DNA from: Cricetomys ansorgei
Lineage: Eukaryota; Chordata; Mammalia; Rodentia; Nesomyidae
Direction of reading: 5' to 3'
Assembly (NCBI GenBank): GCA_026225945.1
Contig: JAMJFZ010000257.1
Location: 1-64,000, forward strand
DNA: 64,000 nucleotides
Made by a program: the position numbers and the translations under genes. The notes under the pieces are model-generated. The model searched no databases and was not told the DNA's origin. It was given only the letters and a program-made list of their open reading frames with translations. Shown piece by piece: positions 10,601 through 23,500 of the stretch. The first letter of the stretch is position 1, and every line of letters starts with the position of its first letter.

Positions 10601-11970
10601 CAAAAATACACGTGGCAGAAACCACAAACTTATTGTTGTAAAATTAAGCAAGCCAACATTAAGTAAATCTTACTATAAAAGCAGGGAGAGTAAGCCAAGA
10701 GGCACAGGTCTGTCTCCCTGCACATATGCAGTTAAGCAACCTTGAGGCTATTTTCACAAGACCAGGAATGAATAAGCACTAAGCCTTTTTATCTTTTTCT
10801 TCTCAGAAGACTCCTGTCTCAGGGTTCCTCTCATTTTGATGTTGATACAGGTGATCTCTGCCCTGCTGGAATCCATGTTCCCTAGAGGAAGGGGGAGATT
10901 GTGAGGAGTTGCAATTAAGTTCTGCTTTCTAGCTGACATTTTACTCTTTGTTCTCTTTCAAGGACAGAGAAGCTAGAGAAGTTTCTTGGTTGAGTCAAAT
11001 ACCTGAGATGGAGTTTTTTTAGATTCTCTCACTGAGACTTGATGTCCTGATTTAGATGGATCTGGAACTCTGACTGATCATTTTGCTTCCAGCAGAACTC
11101 TATGTCAAGGTGAGTTCCCCTGATCTTGCCCTCATAGCAGAACACTGGCTGACAGGAGATTTTTCTCCTGACCAGTTTCCTAGAATGTAATTTGTTTCTC
11201 AGAGTCTGGTGTTTTGCCTTTTGGCTCATCTGAAAGTCCTAATATCCGGCCCTCTGACCCATAGGACTTCCTACCTAACACAATGACAACTGATTAGAGC
11301 AACCTAGGTCTATATTCCTGGTCTTCTCTCATTTCGTGTTGGGGATGGGGGAGCTGAATGGACCTTAGGCCATATAGTTCATGGAAAATGCTGGCTACCC
11401 CAAACCTTTCTTCTGCTGATGGTGGTTCACTAAACTGCATTCAGGAAAATCAGGCCATCCTTGTGTTGTAATTAAACAGTTGGATTCCTCTGGTCCATAC
11501 CAGTTCTGGGTCTGCCATACAAGGGACCAAGTGGAAAATCTTGGGCGGTGGGGGAGATGGACCTGGCTGGGAAAGACCAGTATGACCCCAACTGGATAGC
11601 GAAGGGGAGGGAGTGGGAGAGGGCTGAGGAGCCCTCTAATGCACCCCTGACCCCTGTGCCATGTACAGGCAAGGAAAGGGTGAGTGCCCTGGTGCCTAGT
11701 AAATCAGGCTGTTTTTCCCTGTCCTTTGAAATCTGTATTTGCTAAATGTTTATCTCCGTTGCCCTTTGTAGCCCTTTTTGCTTATAGCTAGTAAAAAAAC
11801 ATTTCTGTGTCCTTTAAACATAAATTAAGAGAAATAATGCTATATGGCCTCATTTTAATTAAAAAGTTGGCTCTGGAGTTGGCTAAAGGCTCACCCTCCC
11901 CTAGATCCATGTATGTTTATTAAAAAAAAGTTTCTTCCAAAATCTGCTATTGCATACCTGACTATGTAAC
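10601..11970. other. unassigned, possibly retroelement-derived
   Basis: No gene recognised. Its composition is less AT-rich than the OR flanks, and it sits between LTR-like elements, so a degraded endogenous retrovirus interior is possible. The short open frames here (for example 11029-11229 minus) show no domain I can identify. Confidence 0.3.
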
Positions 11971-12018
11971 AAAAGAAGGAGGAGGAGGAGGAGGAAGAGG
12001 AGGAGGAGGAGGGGAAGA
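11971..12018. repeat. (GGA)n microsatellite
   Basis: About 15 triplets of gga/gag with an interruption (gaagag) near 11995. Purine-only on the plus strand. Confidence 0.9.
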
Positions 12019-13169
12019 AAGATTATTCCCAATGGAGACCATTGCTACAAATTTCATACTCTGGTTTTAGTTCAACTCTCTAAAATGTTTGCTAAGCCAT
12101 TCTGTGATACTAACATGAGGCTTCCCCTATCCCATGTGGCCAGTAGCCATGTGGCTGATTGTCTCTTTACTATGGTCACAAAAGACAGGTCTGGCAGCCA
12201 TCTTTACTAAGGTCAAAAGGACAGATCATGTGATTTTCACCACTGCAAAAACCTTAGACTGCCATATGGTAGTCACTATCAAAGTAACATCAACCAGCCA
12301 CCCAGATATTTCTACCAAAGATGGATTTTTGTATGATAATTCTTGTCCAAAAACAATGTTTATGTAAGATATTATTCTAAATCAAGGATTGTTGAATAGG
12401 GTATTAAAACTACAACTCCAGGAGTTCTTGTGCAGAGATGCACCTTGTGCAGGCTCACCGCATTTAAGTATAAGAGTCACTCAGATGATATTGATCTTAA
12501 TGGATTGTGATTTTTTTAACACGGTTTGAAATATTGAAGTTATGCTTTGCTTTACTCAGATTGTATCTTTCTCTCTTGAAATAAAAAAGTACTTTACTTT
12601 TGATATTACAAGAACACAGCTGAGAGATTTTAATCTTTAAGAGTATTTATTGAAGTTCTACAGATAATTGGAGTTTTTCATACAATAAAAAATTTATTAC
12701 TAAATATTCTTAAAGAAACAACTGTTAAATTTATGAGACTATGAGACATTTTAAATCTATAAACTGTTTTATATTATGATGCTTTTATTACTCTTCCCAC
12801 ATCAGGTCAGCCTTGTACATAAATGTATAATCATTTATGTCTTTACTAACTCTGTCCAACATCAGACTTCTAGGAAATTATATGACAAAAAAGCATGTGT
12901 TTGATAAATAAGGTTTACAAATTCCTGGGCTCTATTCAGGTACACAGTAATACTTGTTTAAGCTTCAGGTATTTAGATAATCTGAGTTATACAAAAAACT
13001 GATATTCAATAATTGTACACTATACAGTAAAGTAAAGCTTCTAGTCCCTCTACAGACAACATTTTTGGGTTTATGCATTTAATGACTATGTTAAATCTTC
13101 AACTCAAAATTTAAGGCTCAAACTTAATGGAGATAAAAGTTGTAACATCCTAATTCTATTTTTCACAAG
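12019..13169. other. non-coding, nothing recognised
   Basis: I see no gene, SINE or LINE signature here. A 77-residue open frame at 12134-12367 has no motif or start context to support it. Confidence 0.35.
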
Positions 13170-13600
13170 ACTATATACTGCTTAGCATATAATAATTAGT
13201 AGATAATTAATACATTAATTATCTATTGTATTATCTTAGAAATCTATCACTAAATAGTTAATAAATAATTGATATAGGACATTTAATAATATAATGTATT
13301 ATTAAATAATATTAAAATGATATTATAGTTATTGGTTATGTGATATTATATAGTCATCAATAATAATTATCATTGATATTGTTATTGATTATTATATTAC
13401 TGATATTATTAATCATATAATGTTATATAGTAACTAATAATAGTTATTATTGCTGTTACTGATTATATTATTAATTCTATTAATTATGTGATATCATATA
13501 GTGCTTAATAATTATTGCTGTATCAATTTTTGTATTTTTGATAATATTACTAATAATCATATTTAATGATTATTATTGTCAACTGTCATAAGATATTAAG
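13170..13600. repeat. AT-rich array with ~75 bp period
   Basis: Almost pure A/T. A sub-repeat containing atatagt followed by a variant of aactaataataattattg occurs at about 13347, 13424 and 13495, spaced 77 and 71 bp. The intervening sequence is gattatattattaat-like. Confidence 0.75.
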
Positions 13601-14183
13601 AATGATTAAGACATGCAAGTTGAAAGCTCAGTCATTTTATAGGTGCTCAAATTCTTTAAGGTGTTTAGGTATATACTTGTAGTCACACTGAGTACTAATT
13701 AATACAATTAATACCAAAGATAAGCTTTATTTGGACTCTTGTTATATACAGACACCACCCAGAAATCAGGTCCAGAATACAGGCTGCTTCAAACACTTGT
13801 GAGCCTTGGACTTGCTAAAAGCTGATGTGGACCAGTTCAGCCAATGTAACCATTCCTGTCTCTTCAACTAGATCAGTGAACTGGATACTTCTAATGAACA
13901 CCCCATTGTCCGACACTGTTCCCAGCTTTTGATTAGCATTTCAGCCTTTAGGAGACCCCCGAGAACAACTCCCTAGTTTCAGTAGGAAGCAGTTTCAGAA
14001 GAAAATATGACACCCCATTACCTCAACAGGCTGAAATAGTCAAAAGGAACCCCCCCCCCCGACATTGGAGATGTGATGGCCGTATGTTATGCCTAATGGC
14101 ATACCAAAAGGGATACTTATTAAAAGCCATGTAGATCCAGATATAGCAACAGATAGATTCATTAGCTAAGATGGTTCTAACTG
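13601..14183. other. unassigned, contains a C10 run
   Basis: No gene. A poly-C tract lies near 14050-14060. The stretch 13960-14180 could be retroviral, as it leads into the env-like segment that follows, but I cannot show homology. Confidence 0.3.
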
Positions 14184-14320
14184 ATGTCAACCATCACGGG
14201 GCCTTTGGCCCTTCTGCTTCTGATAATTACTATTGGCCTTTGTATCACTAAGACCTTAATTGGATACAATAAATTGTTCACTTCTAATTTTTCAGTCCAG
14301 CCACAGGTGAAACAAATAGT
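14184..14320 (+). pseudogene. possible endogenous retrovirus env TM-tail remnant
   Basis: An open frame begins here directly after a stop codon and encodes a Gly-Pro followed by a hydrophobic Leu/Ile-rich span of about 17 residues, then a basic and polar tail. This arrangement is typical of the membrane anchor at the end of gammaretrovirus-like Env TM subunits. Only this short piece is visible; the upstream Env sequence is not readable, so the remnant is broken and non-functional. The frame continues into a (CA)n tract, which is not coding. Confidence 0.4.
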
Positions 14321-14479
14321 TTGCTTTTTACAGCCTCAGCTAATATTCCAACCTTTGGGAATCCTCAACAGTACTCACCCTCCTACCTTACCTGTCACAT
14401 TCTTATTTTCCTTATTTTCCTTGCCTTTTCAAGGAAAAAGGTGTGGACCCACCCCTTACCTGCATTGTGGACCTACAAT

Positions 14480-14483
<4 letters not shown>

Positions 14484-14523
<40 letters not shown>

Positions 14524-14573
14524 ACACACACACACACATAGAGAGAGGGAGAGAGAGAGAGGGAGAGAGAGAA
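14484..14573. repeat. (CA)n then (GA)n compound microsatellite
   Basis: A CA run (about 14484-14538, one interruption) is followed by a GA/GGGA run (14541-14573). Open frames through it in several phases are low-complexity artefacts. Confidence 0.95.
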
Positions 14574-16139
14574 AACAAACATAAAACATAATATAAAAAT
14601 AAATTATTTTAACAAGAAAATGTAATGTGTTACTAATGGTGAGAAATATCAAGCCAAGACCTAAAGATTTTGAGGACACTAGCAGAAGTGTGTTTTGTAT
14701 AGATAAGAGAGCAAAATAAAGCCACTATTAAACACACTGTAATCATCCATGAAATTTAAGAAATGAAATATCTTACTAGCCAAATATCATGAACACAATG
14801 CTTGAATTGTAGACAACTTTCACTGGTAATACATGTAATTTGTTAGTGAAAGAATTTGTCTCACCAATACAAAAAAAAGCCCTATTTGCATAATGAATAC
14901 AATTCTATAACTCAAAGGGCCCAAAGAGAGGTGTCCCTCAAACTCCCTGTTGGAAGCTGTGGGAGAGAGCCACAAAAGCTCCTCATTAGCAATATCATAA
15001 ACTGTGACTTTTAACATGAAGATTTTAGGGGCAAGGTCTCAATAGCTTTCACAAGAGTTGCAAACAGACATGGACTAATTCAGGAAGTGGATTTAGCAGC
15101 TACAGTAATTACAGGTAACACCTAGACAGTGCCTGCATTTCAAAGAGCTGAGTAGCAGCCTTTCACACAATTAGAAAACTGTCTTTACAGGCTAGTTTTA
15201 AAGCTACAGAAAAATCACAGGATATTCATAAAGATTTCCTCAAAGCCTATGTATGAATCACTGCCAAACTTGCCCACTACTTTCTGAGGTGTGTCTTATC
15301 TGAAATCAGCTACTATATTTATCTAATCATCTCACTGCACAGAATTGCATCCAGTCTCACAATATCTGACGAAGTTCCAAAATCCTGTTACACATTTTAT
15401 GTCTTTGGAGCCAACTCTTCTGATTAATATAAATCAATTTTTCTTGTAATTTCTTCCCACCCTATTCCTGATATAAAAATATATATATAAACGAAATCTC
15501 ATTTTGTACTTTTGCTAAAGCTATTTGGCATGGCTATTTTATATTTCTTAAAATTAGAAGATAAGGAGTAAAGGGAAGTAATAAAATCTCAACCAAAAGC
15601 CAAAAATGGAAGAAAAGTCAGAGAAGGAAACCACGTAATACATAGAACATTAAAGATGAGCTTAGACGCAGGGTGGAAAAATGTGTTTGGAAAGGAAAAC
15701 CAGTTTGTGGTTTTGAGCAAAGCAGTTCTTCCAGCTGGTTTAGATTTTAAGAAAATGATTTTCTGAATCATTTCAATATTTGCATTAGAATGCATGTCTC
15801 TTATCTTTCTTTTTTGGATATCTGTACACATTTAGTATCCATTTTAATATTGACAATAAATTTCTGAAAATTCTTTTGTTATGATCTCTTGGTCGATTGG
15901 GCCATACACTAAGGAATTCTAGTGGAAAGGTTTATTAGAGGAGCGAGGGGCAAAGTATAGCCTATAGAGGGATAGGAGAAAAGCAGTTTCACTTGGAATT
16001 ATTTCAGTATATTTCTTTTCATAACTCAACACATTTTACTTTCAACAGAAGTTTTAAGAAACATAAAGTGACCTGCTGCTTCCTTCCATATCTGTTTAAC
16101 TAGTTGTAGCCAATTTACACGGAGGTGCTTGACCATTGC
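14574..16139. other. non-coding, nothing firmly recognised
   Basis: AT-rich sequence without a gene. A short (AT)n tract lies near 15475-15490. The short open frames at 14820-15017 and 15589-15831 (minus) have no recognisable domain. Confidence 0.35.
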
Positions 16140-16410
16140 CTTCTATGTCTTTATTTTTAAAATCACATATGTGAAAAATGTATCATAATCATATCCACCC
16201 CTCACACCCCTTCAGATCCCTGAAGAACTCATCACATCATCCTTCTAAATTTATGACCTTCTTTAATAATTTTTAAATCATTTATTTAGTAATAGCTTTC
16301 TTTGAACTCTTTCAGCTATCATGACAACTGACAATATTTTTATTAAGCTATGATCAAATTTTAAAATGATGAATTAAAGTTGATATCATAAATCTTAAAA
16401 AATATCAATC
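16140..16410. repeat. L1 3'-end-like piece plus OR upstream duplicon block
   Basis: About 16145-16230 resembles antisense L1 3' UTR sequence (tcataatcatatccacccc). About 16330-16385 aligns with about 36850-36900, i.e. ~650 bp upstream of the OR at 37521 (shared agctatgatca/agttatgatca and aaaatgatga words). That makes this the upstream flank of the unit that carries the 18.1 kb OR relic. Confidence 0.45.
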
Positions 16411-16530
16411 ATGTGGAGCACAAGACACTCCAACATAGACATGAGTTACCAGAATTTAAGTTGTAATACATTCCAGACATCAAAGAGTATTTGAAATATG
16501 TCCAAGATTTGCAAATGCATTCCAAAGTAT

Positions 16531-17138
16531 TGTACCCAGTGTCCAAAATCCCCCTCCTCAAATACTACAGGAGCCCAGTCCTGATGCAAAAGCAAAGAGC
16601 CTTTATTCCGCAGAGCAAACCAGCATGCTGGAGTCAGGCACCAGGTAAAATGGCTGACCCTGAACAAAGGCTAGCCGGCCTTTTTATAGGCAGTAAGAAG
16701 GTTTTTTTAACATAGGTGAGATAGCCTGGTTTCTAATTGGGGAACAGAAATGTAGTTTACAAATGTTTAGTTTTGATTGGCTTGTGCCCAAAGGGCTACC
16801 TGTAAGCTATATCTGGTTAGCCATCTACGTCAAGACATTTGGTTTATGGCTCCTAGGCCATCTGGCCAGATAAGGTAGGGGCCATTCCTGCCCTGCTTCT
16901 TCTCTCTGATTGATTGCCCTCACAGTGGGGTTCCTTTTTCAAGTTATCTAAGCCCCACTTGGCAGGTAAATCCAGGTTCCTGTTAGTCTAGCATTCCATT
17001 CAGGAAAGGGACTTTTGCAGTTTTTCCCAAGTACCAGGGTGGGGGAGGATCCTTTTTGAGTCCTAAAAGTCCATGGTTTTTCGATGGTGGAAGCCTTTTC
17101 CAGTCTTTTCACTCAGAAAGAATCGTCCAGGTCTGACA
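16531..17138 (-). mobile_element. solo LTR-like element, minus orientation
   Basis: On the minus strand there is a TATA-like cctataaaaaggcc (near 16678-16690), followed by AATAAAGGC (16601-16609) and a GC-richer R/U5. The right edge reads gtctgaca, giving a TGTCAGAC start in the element's orientation. Boundaries are approximate and I found no clear target duplication. It separates the OR upstream block at 16.3 kb from the OR relic at 18.1 kb. Confidence 0.55.
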
Positions 17139-17756
17139 GTTATTACCTCCAGGCCTTTAAAAAATCTGAAGAAAATTCAAAATGTCACAGACATTTAGAT
17201 GAATATGTGTTCAACCATTTTAAGAAAAAGAAATTTCAATTATGATACTGACCTCAGTAATAGCCAGAGTTTAGGAAGAACAGGAGAATCTTCACAGAAC
17301 TACTGTTGAACACCGTCTTTTGTGATTCTATTATTTCATGGGAGTTCTTTGCCACTTGCCTCAAAATTACAATCACTTTTTGCATTCCTGCCTAGCCTGT
17401 TTTCTTTGTTTGTTTGTTTTGTTTTGAGAGACATCTTATGGCAGTCAGCTTGGGAAAGGAGATGGAAAGGACTCATAAGTGTTTGTCAATGAGCATGTCA
17501 TAGGGAAAAATAACCCAAAAGAATTTTAGCAATTCAACAAAACTAAAGAGTTAAGATCAACTGGTGCCTTCTGGACCCTATGATGCAATAAAACATAAGG
17601 ACACCATAGAATTTAAAAAAAAAATTAAAAGAGGATTATATTTCAATTTATATACTGATTTTAATGTTGCTGACATTTGTACCCAAACTAAAAACTGTTT
17701 TATTTACAGTTATCAATAAAGACATCATTCAAATTTAGACATATTTGCTTTGTTGG
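17139..17756. other. non-coding; duplicon block
   Basis: No gene. A (GTTT)n-like stretch sits near 17405-17425. About 17635-17740 aligns with 8785-8880. Confidence 0.4.
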
Positions 17757-17935
17757 GGGGAGCAGGACTGTAATCCTAGCACTTGGGAGGCAGAGACAGG
17801 AAGTTGCCCATGAGTTTCATACCAGTCTAATCTATACAAAGATTTCTAGGTCATCCTCTGAAACAGAAACATCCTGCTTCATAATAAAATAGGAAAAAAA
17901 AGAAAAAGAAAGAAAAAAAAAAAAGATAAATTGTG
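17757..17935 (+). mobile_element. old B1-type SINE
   Basis: Contains tgtaatcctagcacttgggaggcagagacagg, then a diverged body, and ends in an A-rich tail (gaaaaagaaagaaaaaaa). The head is truncated and preceded by a G-run. Confidence 0.7.
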
Positions 17936-18081
17936 GCTGTAATTCCCTAATTACATTTATTAATCTCAGGTTTCATTGTGGTTATATTTCAAATTCCCCT
18001 AGCATGACAATATTACTAAACATGTATTGATCTGAAAAAAATTATAAAATCATTTTGTCCTTTCCTTAGTCCTTCATGTTT

Positions 18082-18272
18082 TCACAGTTGCGGTCTATGA
18101 CCAATATGTGGCCATTTTCAAGGCCTTCCATTACTCTTCCATTATGAAATGTGGACAATTTTGCAGGTAGTTGGGACTAGGGGCTTTTTGCATTTCATTG
18201 TATACATCCTTATTACTTTGTGATGCTCTTCTGTAAACCCAATGTTATCATCATTCTGAGTGTGACTCATAA
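18082..18272 (+). pseudogene. olfactory receptor relic (TM3 end to extracellular loop 2)
   Basis: Translates in pieces to YDQYVAI-F and FHYSSIM, corresponding to YDRYVAIC and LHYSSIM of the intact OR at 49047 (residues 119-134). The nucleotide match continues through ttttgcatttcattgtataca (TM4) to the ctctt-ctgta-accca region and the tgtgact word of extracellular loop 2, with stops and indels. No 5' or 3' parts are visible. An antisense L1 piece begins about 50 bp later. Its position, about 1.7 kb before a block homologous to 40.1 kb, matches the spacing of the OR at 37521. Confidence 0.8.
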
Positions 18273-18319
18273 CCACTACTGCTATAGATTTCCTCCTAAG
18301 AATAGATATACTAAATAAC

Positions 18320-18855
18320 GTTTCCCTGTTCATATATAATGTATTTGACCATGTTCCTCTTCTCGGTTACTCTGATTCTCCCCCACATTGTCTCTCTTCA
18401 TCCCCAGTGGTTTCCCTTTTACTCTCTTGTCTTTCTTATTTTCCTCTATTTCCCACATAGCAGATAAGACATACAACATGATTTAGTTGTGAAGTGGCTC
18501 ATGTTTTACTTAACACATTTTCTTTTGTTCCATCCATTTTCTTATGAATGACATAGTTTTATTCTTTATGGCTATATAAAATTCCATTTTTGTCTATATA
18601 TACCATATTTTCTTTATTAGTTGATCTTTTGGTGTTCATAACTATGCTGATTCCATAATTCATTTATAACAAATGAGTAATAAAGATGGGGGCAGGGAGA
18701 CATCTCCATTCTAAGTTTACTTTGGTTTGCTGGATAGATGTCTGTAGTGGTGTGGTTAGATGTCATAGGCTGTATTCTTAAGTTCTTGCGAAATTACCAC
18801 ATTGATTTTCATAATGCCTGAACACAATCTCACCATCAAGGAATCAGTCTTTTTT
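18320..18855 (-). mobile_element. old LINE-1 3' end, antisense
   Basis: Plus-strand sequence runs through L1 3' UTR-like cttctcggttactctgattc and the ORF2 3' end: ttgttccatccattttcttatgaatgac, then tatataaaattccatttt and the agtggtgtggttagat region. Heavily diverged, consistent with an old (Lx-like) copy. Confidence 0.6.
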
Positions 18856-19357
18856 ACCTGTGCCAGAAATATGTTCGGGGTCACAAAGAAACAGACCACT
18901 ATTTCATCTGAAGTGTTTAGAGAAGACAAATATTGATCAAGAGGGTGTACTTCAAAGAGTGAGCACACTGAGACAGGAAATACATTTGGTTCTATATTTT
19001 TCTATAAAATTTCTAATGAACAGCAACCTGCCTGGAAGATATATCCACTGGTCAAATAGTAGAATTAATGTTATGGGAGTAACCAACCAGTTTTTAAAAA
19101 ATTTAAAGTTTACTTCATGAGTTGTATTAGCTAATACATAGCACTTTTAATTTTAAATTTTAAATCTACTTTTATTTTTAAAACCTGAGACCAGCTAGGT
19201 CATGGGCCATATAGGGAAATTAATACTATTATTGTCTAAATGCACATAATAGTAAAATTACCCCTAATGATCCATTGATCAGTGCATCTATCATCCCTTA
19301 TCAGAAAAACTTCTTTGTGCAGTAGATGGTAGCTAATGGAAAGACTCACAGTTAGAC

Positions 19358-19359
<2 letters not shown>
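18856..19359. other. non-coding, unassigned
   Basis: No gene. The stretch around 19040-19100 (taaccaaccag and flanks) resembles 30575-30640 and looks like an interspersed repeat I cannot name. Confidence 0.35.

Positions 19360-19399
<40 letters not shown>
19360..19399. repeat. (GT)n microsatellite
   Basis: Uninterrupted GT run of about 20 units. Confidence 0.95.
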
Positions 19400-19401
<2 letters not shown>

Positions 19402-19678
19402 CTTGTGCACGCATGCACATGTGTGTGTTTGTGGCTGACTTACTTAAATTAGGTAATGTAATATGAACTCACCCTTGGAGAAGACTAATTCTCCTTTTGA
19501 TTTTAATATTCTTTGTGTAGTCGCATGAAAAAATATATATTACATAATTATTAATAAATAACAATGATCAATATAATTTATGCATATGTATACATATCAA
19601 AGATGTATACATATCAAATATGTATAACTATAAAATAACTTTATAGTTATTTCTTTCCTTCTTCTCTTTTTTTGTTTA

Positions 19679-19797
19679 GATAGGGTTTTTTTTTTTTTTT
19701 TTTTACATAGCTTTGGTAGTACTAAAACTGACAAAAATTTGCCCTCCTCTGCCTCTCAAGTGCTTGGATTAAAGGAGTGCACCACCATGGCCCAGGA
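19679..19797 (-). mobile_element. B1 SINE fragment, antisense
   Basis: A poly-T run is followed by a diverged body and the antisense B1 3'-to-5' words ctcctctgcctctcaagtgc and ttggattaaaggagtgcacc. Confidence 0.75.
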
Positions 19798-19829
19798 CTT
19801 TATATTTTCTTATACTCAGGTTTTCATGT

Positions 19830-20545
19830 GTAATGTAACATATTTTCCCCCTTTAACGAAATGCTCTAAGAGGCCAAGTGAATTTTATCATGTATAGAAA
19901 ATTCAAGCTGGCCTAGCTATCTTATTTGTCAAGAAATTCAATAACAACTCAATTTTTCCACGATACATGAATGAACCTACTGTAAAAATGCATTCAGTAC
20001 TAAATACTAAGATTGTGATGGCCTTTCCTTAATTGTGCATGTCAGAGTCAAGATATAAAAATGTATACAAGGCTGCCTGGATTTCCACTGGTGAGTATAT
20101 GAAGAATTATAAGTTGCTTAAAAATCAATATGTAAACAGTATGTGTGGGTCTCATCAAAACAAATGTGTAAGAAAAGTTTGGATATCCTAGGATACTTTC
20201 CTACTCAATTTCTCTGATTTGAATCTGTCTTACTCATAACATGTGCATCGTCTTAGTGTTCTTGCCCTACCCATAGGGGTTCTTCTTGGTTACATAGCTC
20301 ATATGTCTCTAAGAATTAGCTTAAGTGATGAGGATCTGTTATCAATGACTTAACTGCTTTAGAAAGGTGTTAATCCAATGACTGAAATAAAACTATGAAA
20401 TAAAATACTGAACATACTAATGAAAATGTATTAATTTTGTTCTATTATACATCAAATTCAAGAATTATTTTATATTTCCTTAACTCCAGTTGTACAGTTG
20501 TGTATTATAGTAATGCTATGCCAGGAGAAAAGAAAATACAGTTTT
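19830..20545 (+). repeat. left part of the OR duplicon (unit of the 37.5 kb OR)
   Basis: Aligns by eye with about 40150-40730: gaggccaagtgaattttat versus caggccaattgaattttat, gttcttgccctac versus gtccttgccctac, aactatgaaataaaatact versus aactatgaaataaattact, ttttgttc-atta-ac, and tgtacagttgtgtattatag versus gtcagttgtatattctgg. The block is cut at about 20545 by the big antisense L1 and appears to resume near 27960. Confidence 0.65.
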
Positions 20546-23500
20546 TGTCTATAAAATAAAAACTGGATGACATTTATCCATTTTTATTCCTACTACTTTA
20601 AGGATAAGAACCTGGTAAACCTCTCTTTTAGCATACTGATACATATATGAATCCACAGAGATTATGACATACATAGATTCAAAGCCAATAAAAACCCTGC
20701 AATGAAAATGGGAAATAGATACAAAGTCTCCTAACCCAGTAGGAAGGAAAGGGTCCCAAGTGCAAGCAAATGGGTCAGAAGAATACTTACTCTTAGTATC
20801 GGGAGTCCTGTAAAAACACCAAGCTAACAACCATAACATGTATGCAGGGGACCTAGTACAGACCCATGCAGGCTCCGTGATAACTGCCTCAGTCTCTGTG
20901 AGCACCTATGAGCCCTGCTTATAGGCCGTGTTCCAATGACTCTGACTTTCTGGTTCTTATAATCCTTTCTCCTCATCATCCATGGGGTTCCCCGAGCTCC
21001 ACAGGGAGGGATCCAATGTAGATCTCCAATTTGGACTCTCTCTCCACCTAATTTTTGGCTGTGGGACTCTGCATGTGCTCCGGTTAGCTCCTGGTGGGAT
21101 TCCCGCTGGTGATGATTGGGCTAAGCACCCGTCTATGATTATAATAGAATGCCATTAGGAATCATTTCAATTATTAGTTTTTTCTTTTTTGTCAGTCATG
21201 CTTGGTTCTACCCTAGGTCTAGGTCTTTCTAGCCTCCAGTTATTGGCTATCTAGGCAGTGTCAGGCTTGGGCTACATCTTATGGCTTGGCTCTCAGATTT
21301 TTCATTGGTTGGCTGTACATCCCACTTCTGTGCCACTATTGCCCAAGCACATCTTGGAGAAAGAACAGAGTACAGGTAGAAAGTTTAGTGGCTGGTTTCG
21401 TGACCCAATTCCACCACTGTTAGCCTTGTCTGGTTGCAGAAGATGGTCGGTTTTGGGCTCTGTATCCTTTAATCATTTGGAGGCCTGGCTACAGAAACTC
21501 TCGTAAATTCCAGGGAGTCTCCATTGCACTAGGTTTCCACATCTCTTCCTAAATACCTCCTTGAATTAATATCATCTCTCCTCATACTCTCTCCATCCTC
21601 CACGTCCCCTTCAGCAGATCCCTCCTGTTTCCATCTGCACTTCCCTCCAGTGCACCACAATATCTGTTCCATTTCCTCTTCCCAAGAAGGTCAATGTATC
21701 TCCCCTCTAGAGCCTTCCTTGCTACTTATCCACTCTGAGTCTCTGAACTATAGCCAGATTATCCTTTCCTTAAGAGCTTATATCCAGTTATAAGTGAATA
21801 TGAACCATATTTGTCCTTCTGGATCTGGGTTACCTCACTCAGGATTTTTTTTTCTAGTTCCATCCATTTGCCTGAATTTTCATAATGGCATTTTTTAAAA
21901 TAGCTGAGTAATACTCCATTGTATATATGTACCACATTTTCTTTACCCATTCTTTGATTGAGGGATATCTAGATTGTTTCCATTTTCTGGCTATTATGAG
22001 TAAAACTGCTATAAACATCCTCCAGCATGAGATGTCATTTTGTTATGGATTTTAGTATTTCTGACAGGAGTAAGATGGAATCTCAAAATAGTTTTGATTT
22101 GTATATCCCTGATACCTAAGGATATTGAGAATTTCTTTAAGTTTCTCAGTCATTTGAGATTCTTCTATTGCGAAATCTCTGTAGGTCGGTATCTCATTTT
22201 TTAATTGGGTTACTTGGTTTTATGATGTCTAGTTCTTACATTCTTTATATATTTTGGATATTAGCCATTTATCAGATGTGGAATTAGTGAAGATCTTTTC
22301 CCATTCTGTAGGCTTCCCTTTTGTCCTATTAATGGTTTCCTTTCCCTTGCAGAAGCTTTTCAGTTTCATGAGGTCTCATTTGTTAATTGTTGGTCTTAGT
22401 GCTTGTGCTATTAGTTCAGAAAGTTTCCCCTGGGCCAATGTGTTCAAGGCTCTTCCCCACTTTCTTTTTCTAATGGGTTTTTGGTTTTATGCTAAGGTCT
22501 TTGATACACTCGGTCTTGAATTTTGTTCATGTTGATAAACATGGATCTATTTGTATTATTCTACATGCAGACATCCGATTAAACTAGCACAATTTGTTAA
22601 AGATGGTTTCTTTTTTCCATTAGGTGTTTCTGTCTTCTTTATCAAAAAATCAGTTGTCCCCAGGTGTGTGGATTTATGTCTGGGTCTTTGGTTTTAACCC
22701 ATTTATCAGAGTGTCTTTTTAATGCTAATACCATGCTGATTTTATTACTATATCTCTGTAATACAGCTTAAATCAGGGATTGTACTACCTCAGGAAGTTA
22801 TTTTATTGTCCCCAATTAATTGTTCTTGCTATCCTGCGTTTTTTTTGTATTTTTTGTATTTCCATTTGTAGTTCTTTCGAGGTCTCTCAAGAATTTTGTT
22901 GGAATTTTGGAGGGGATTGTGTTGAATCTGTAGATTGTTTTCATTAAGATGGCCATTTTTACTATGTTAATCTTACCAATCAATCCTTGAGTATGGGAGA
23001 TCTTTGCATCATCTGAGACCTTCTTCAATTTCTTTCTTCAAAGAGTTGAAGTATTTATCAAACAAGTCTTTCACTTGGTTGATTAGAGTTAACCCAAGAC
23101 ATTCTCTATTATCTGTGGCTATTGTGAAGGTTGTTGATTCCCTGATTTTGTTCTCAGTTAAAATTTTTTTTTTTTGTGTGTGTGTGTTAATCTTGTTTCC
23201 ACCCACTTTGCTGAAGGGATTAGTTGTATGATCTCACTATTATATCATCTGCACACAAAAATACTTTCATTTCTTTCTTTGAAATTTGTATTACATAAAT
23301 CTCCTTCAGTTGTCTTATTGTTCTAGCTGGAAATTCAAGTATTATGTAGACTAGATATAGAGGCAGTGAACAGTCCTGTCTTGTTTATGGTTTCAGTGGA
23401 ATTGTTTTGAGTTTCTCTCTAATCAATTTGATGTTGGCTAAAGGCTTGTTGTAAATTGCTTTTGTTATGTTTAGGTATATCCCTTGTATTCCTATTATCT

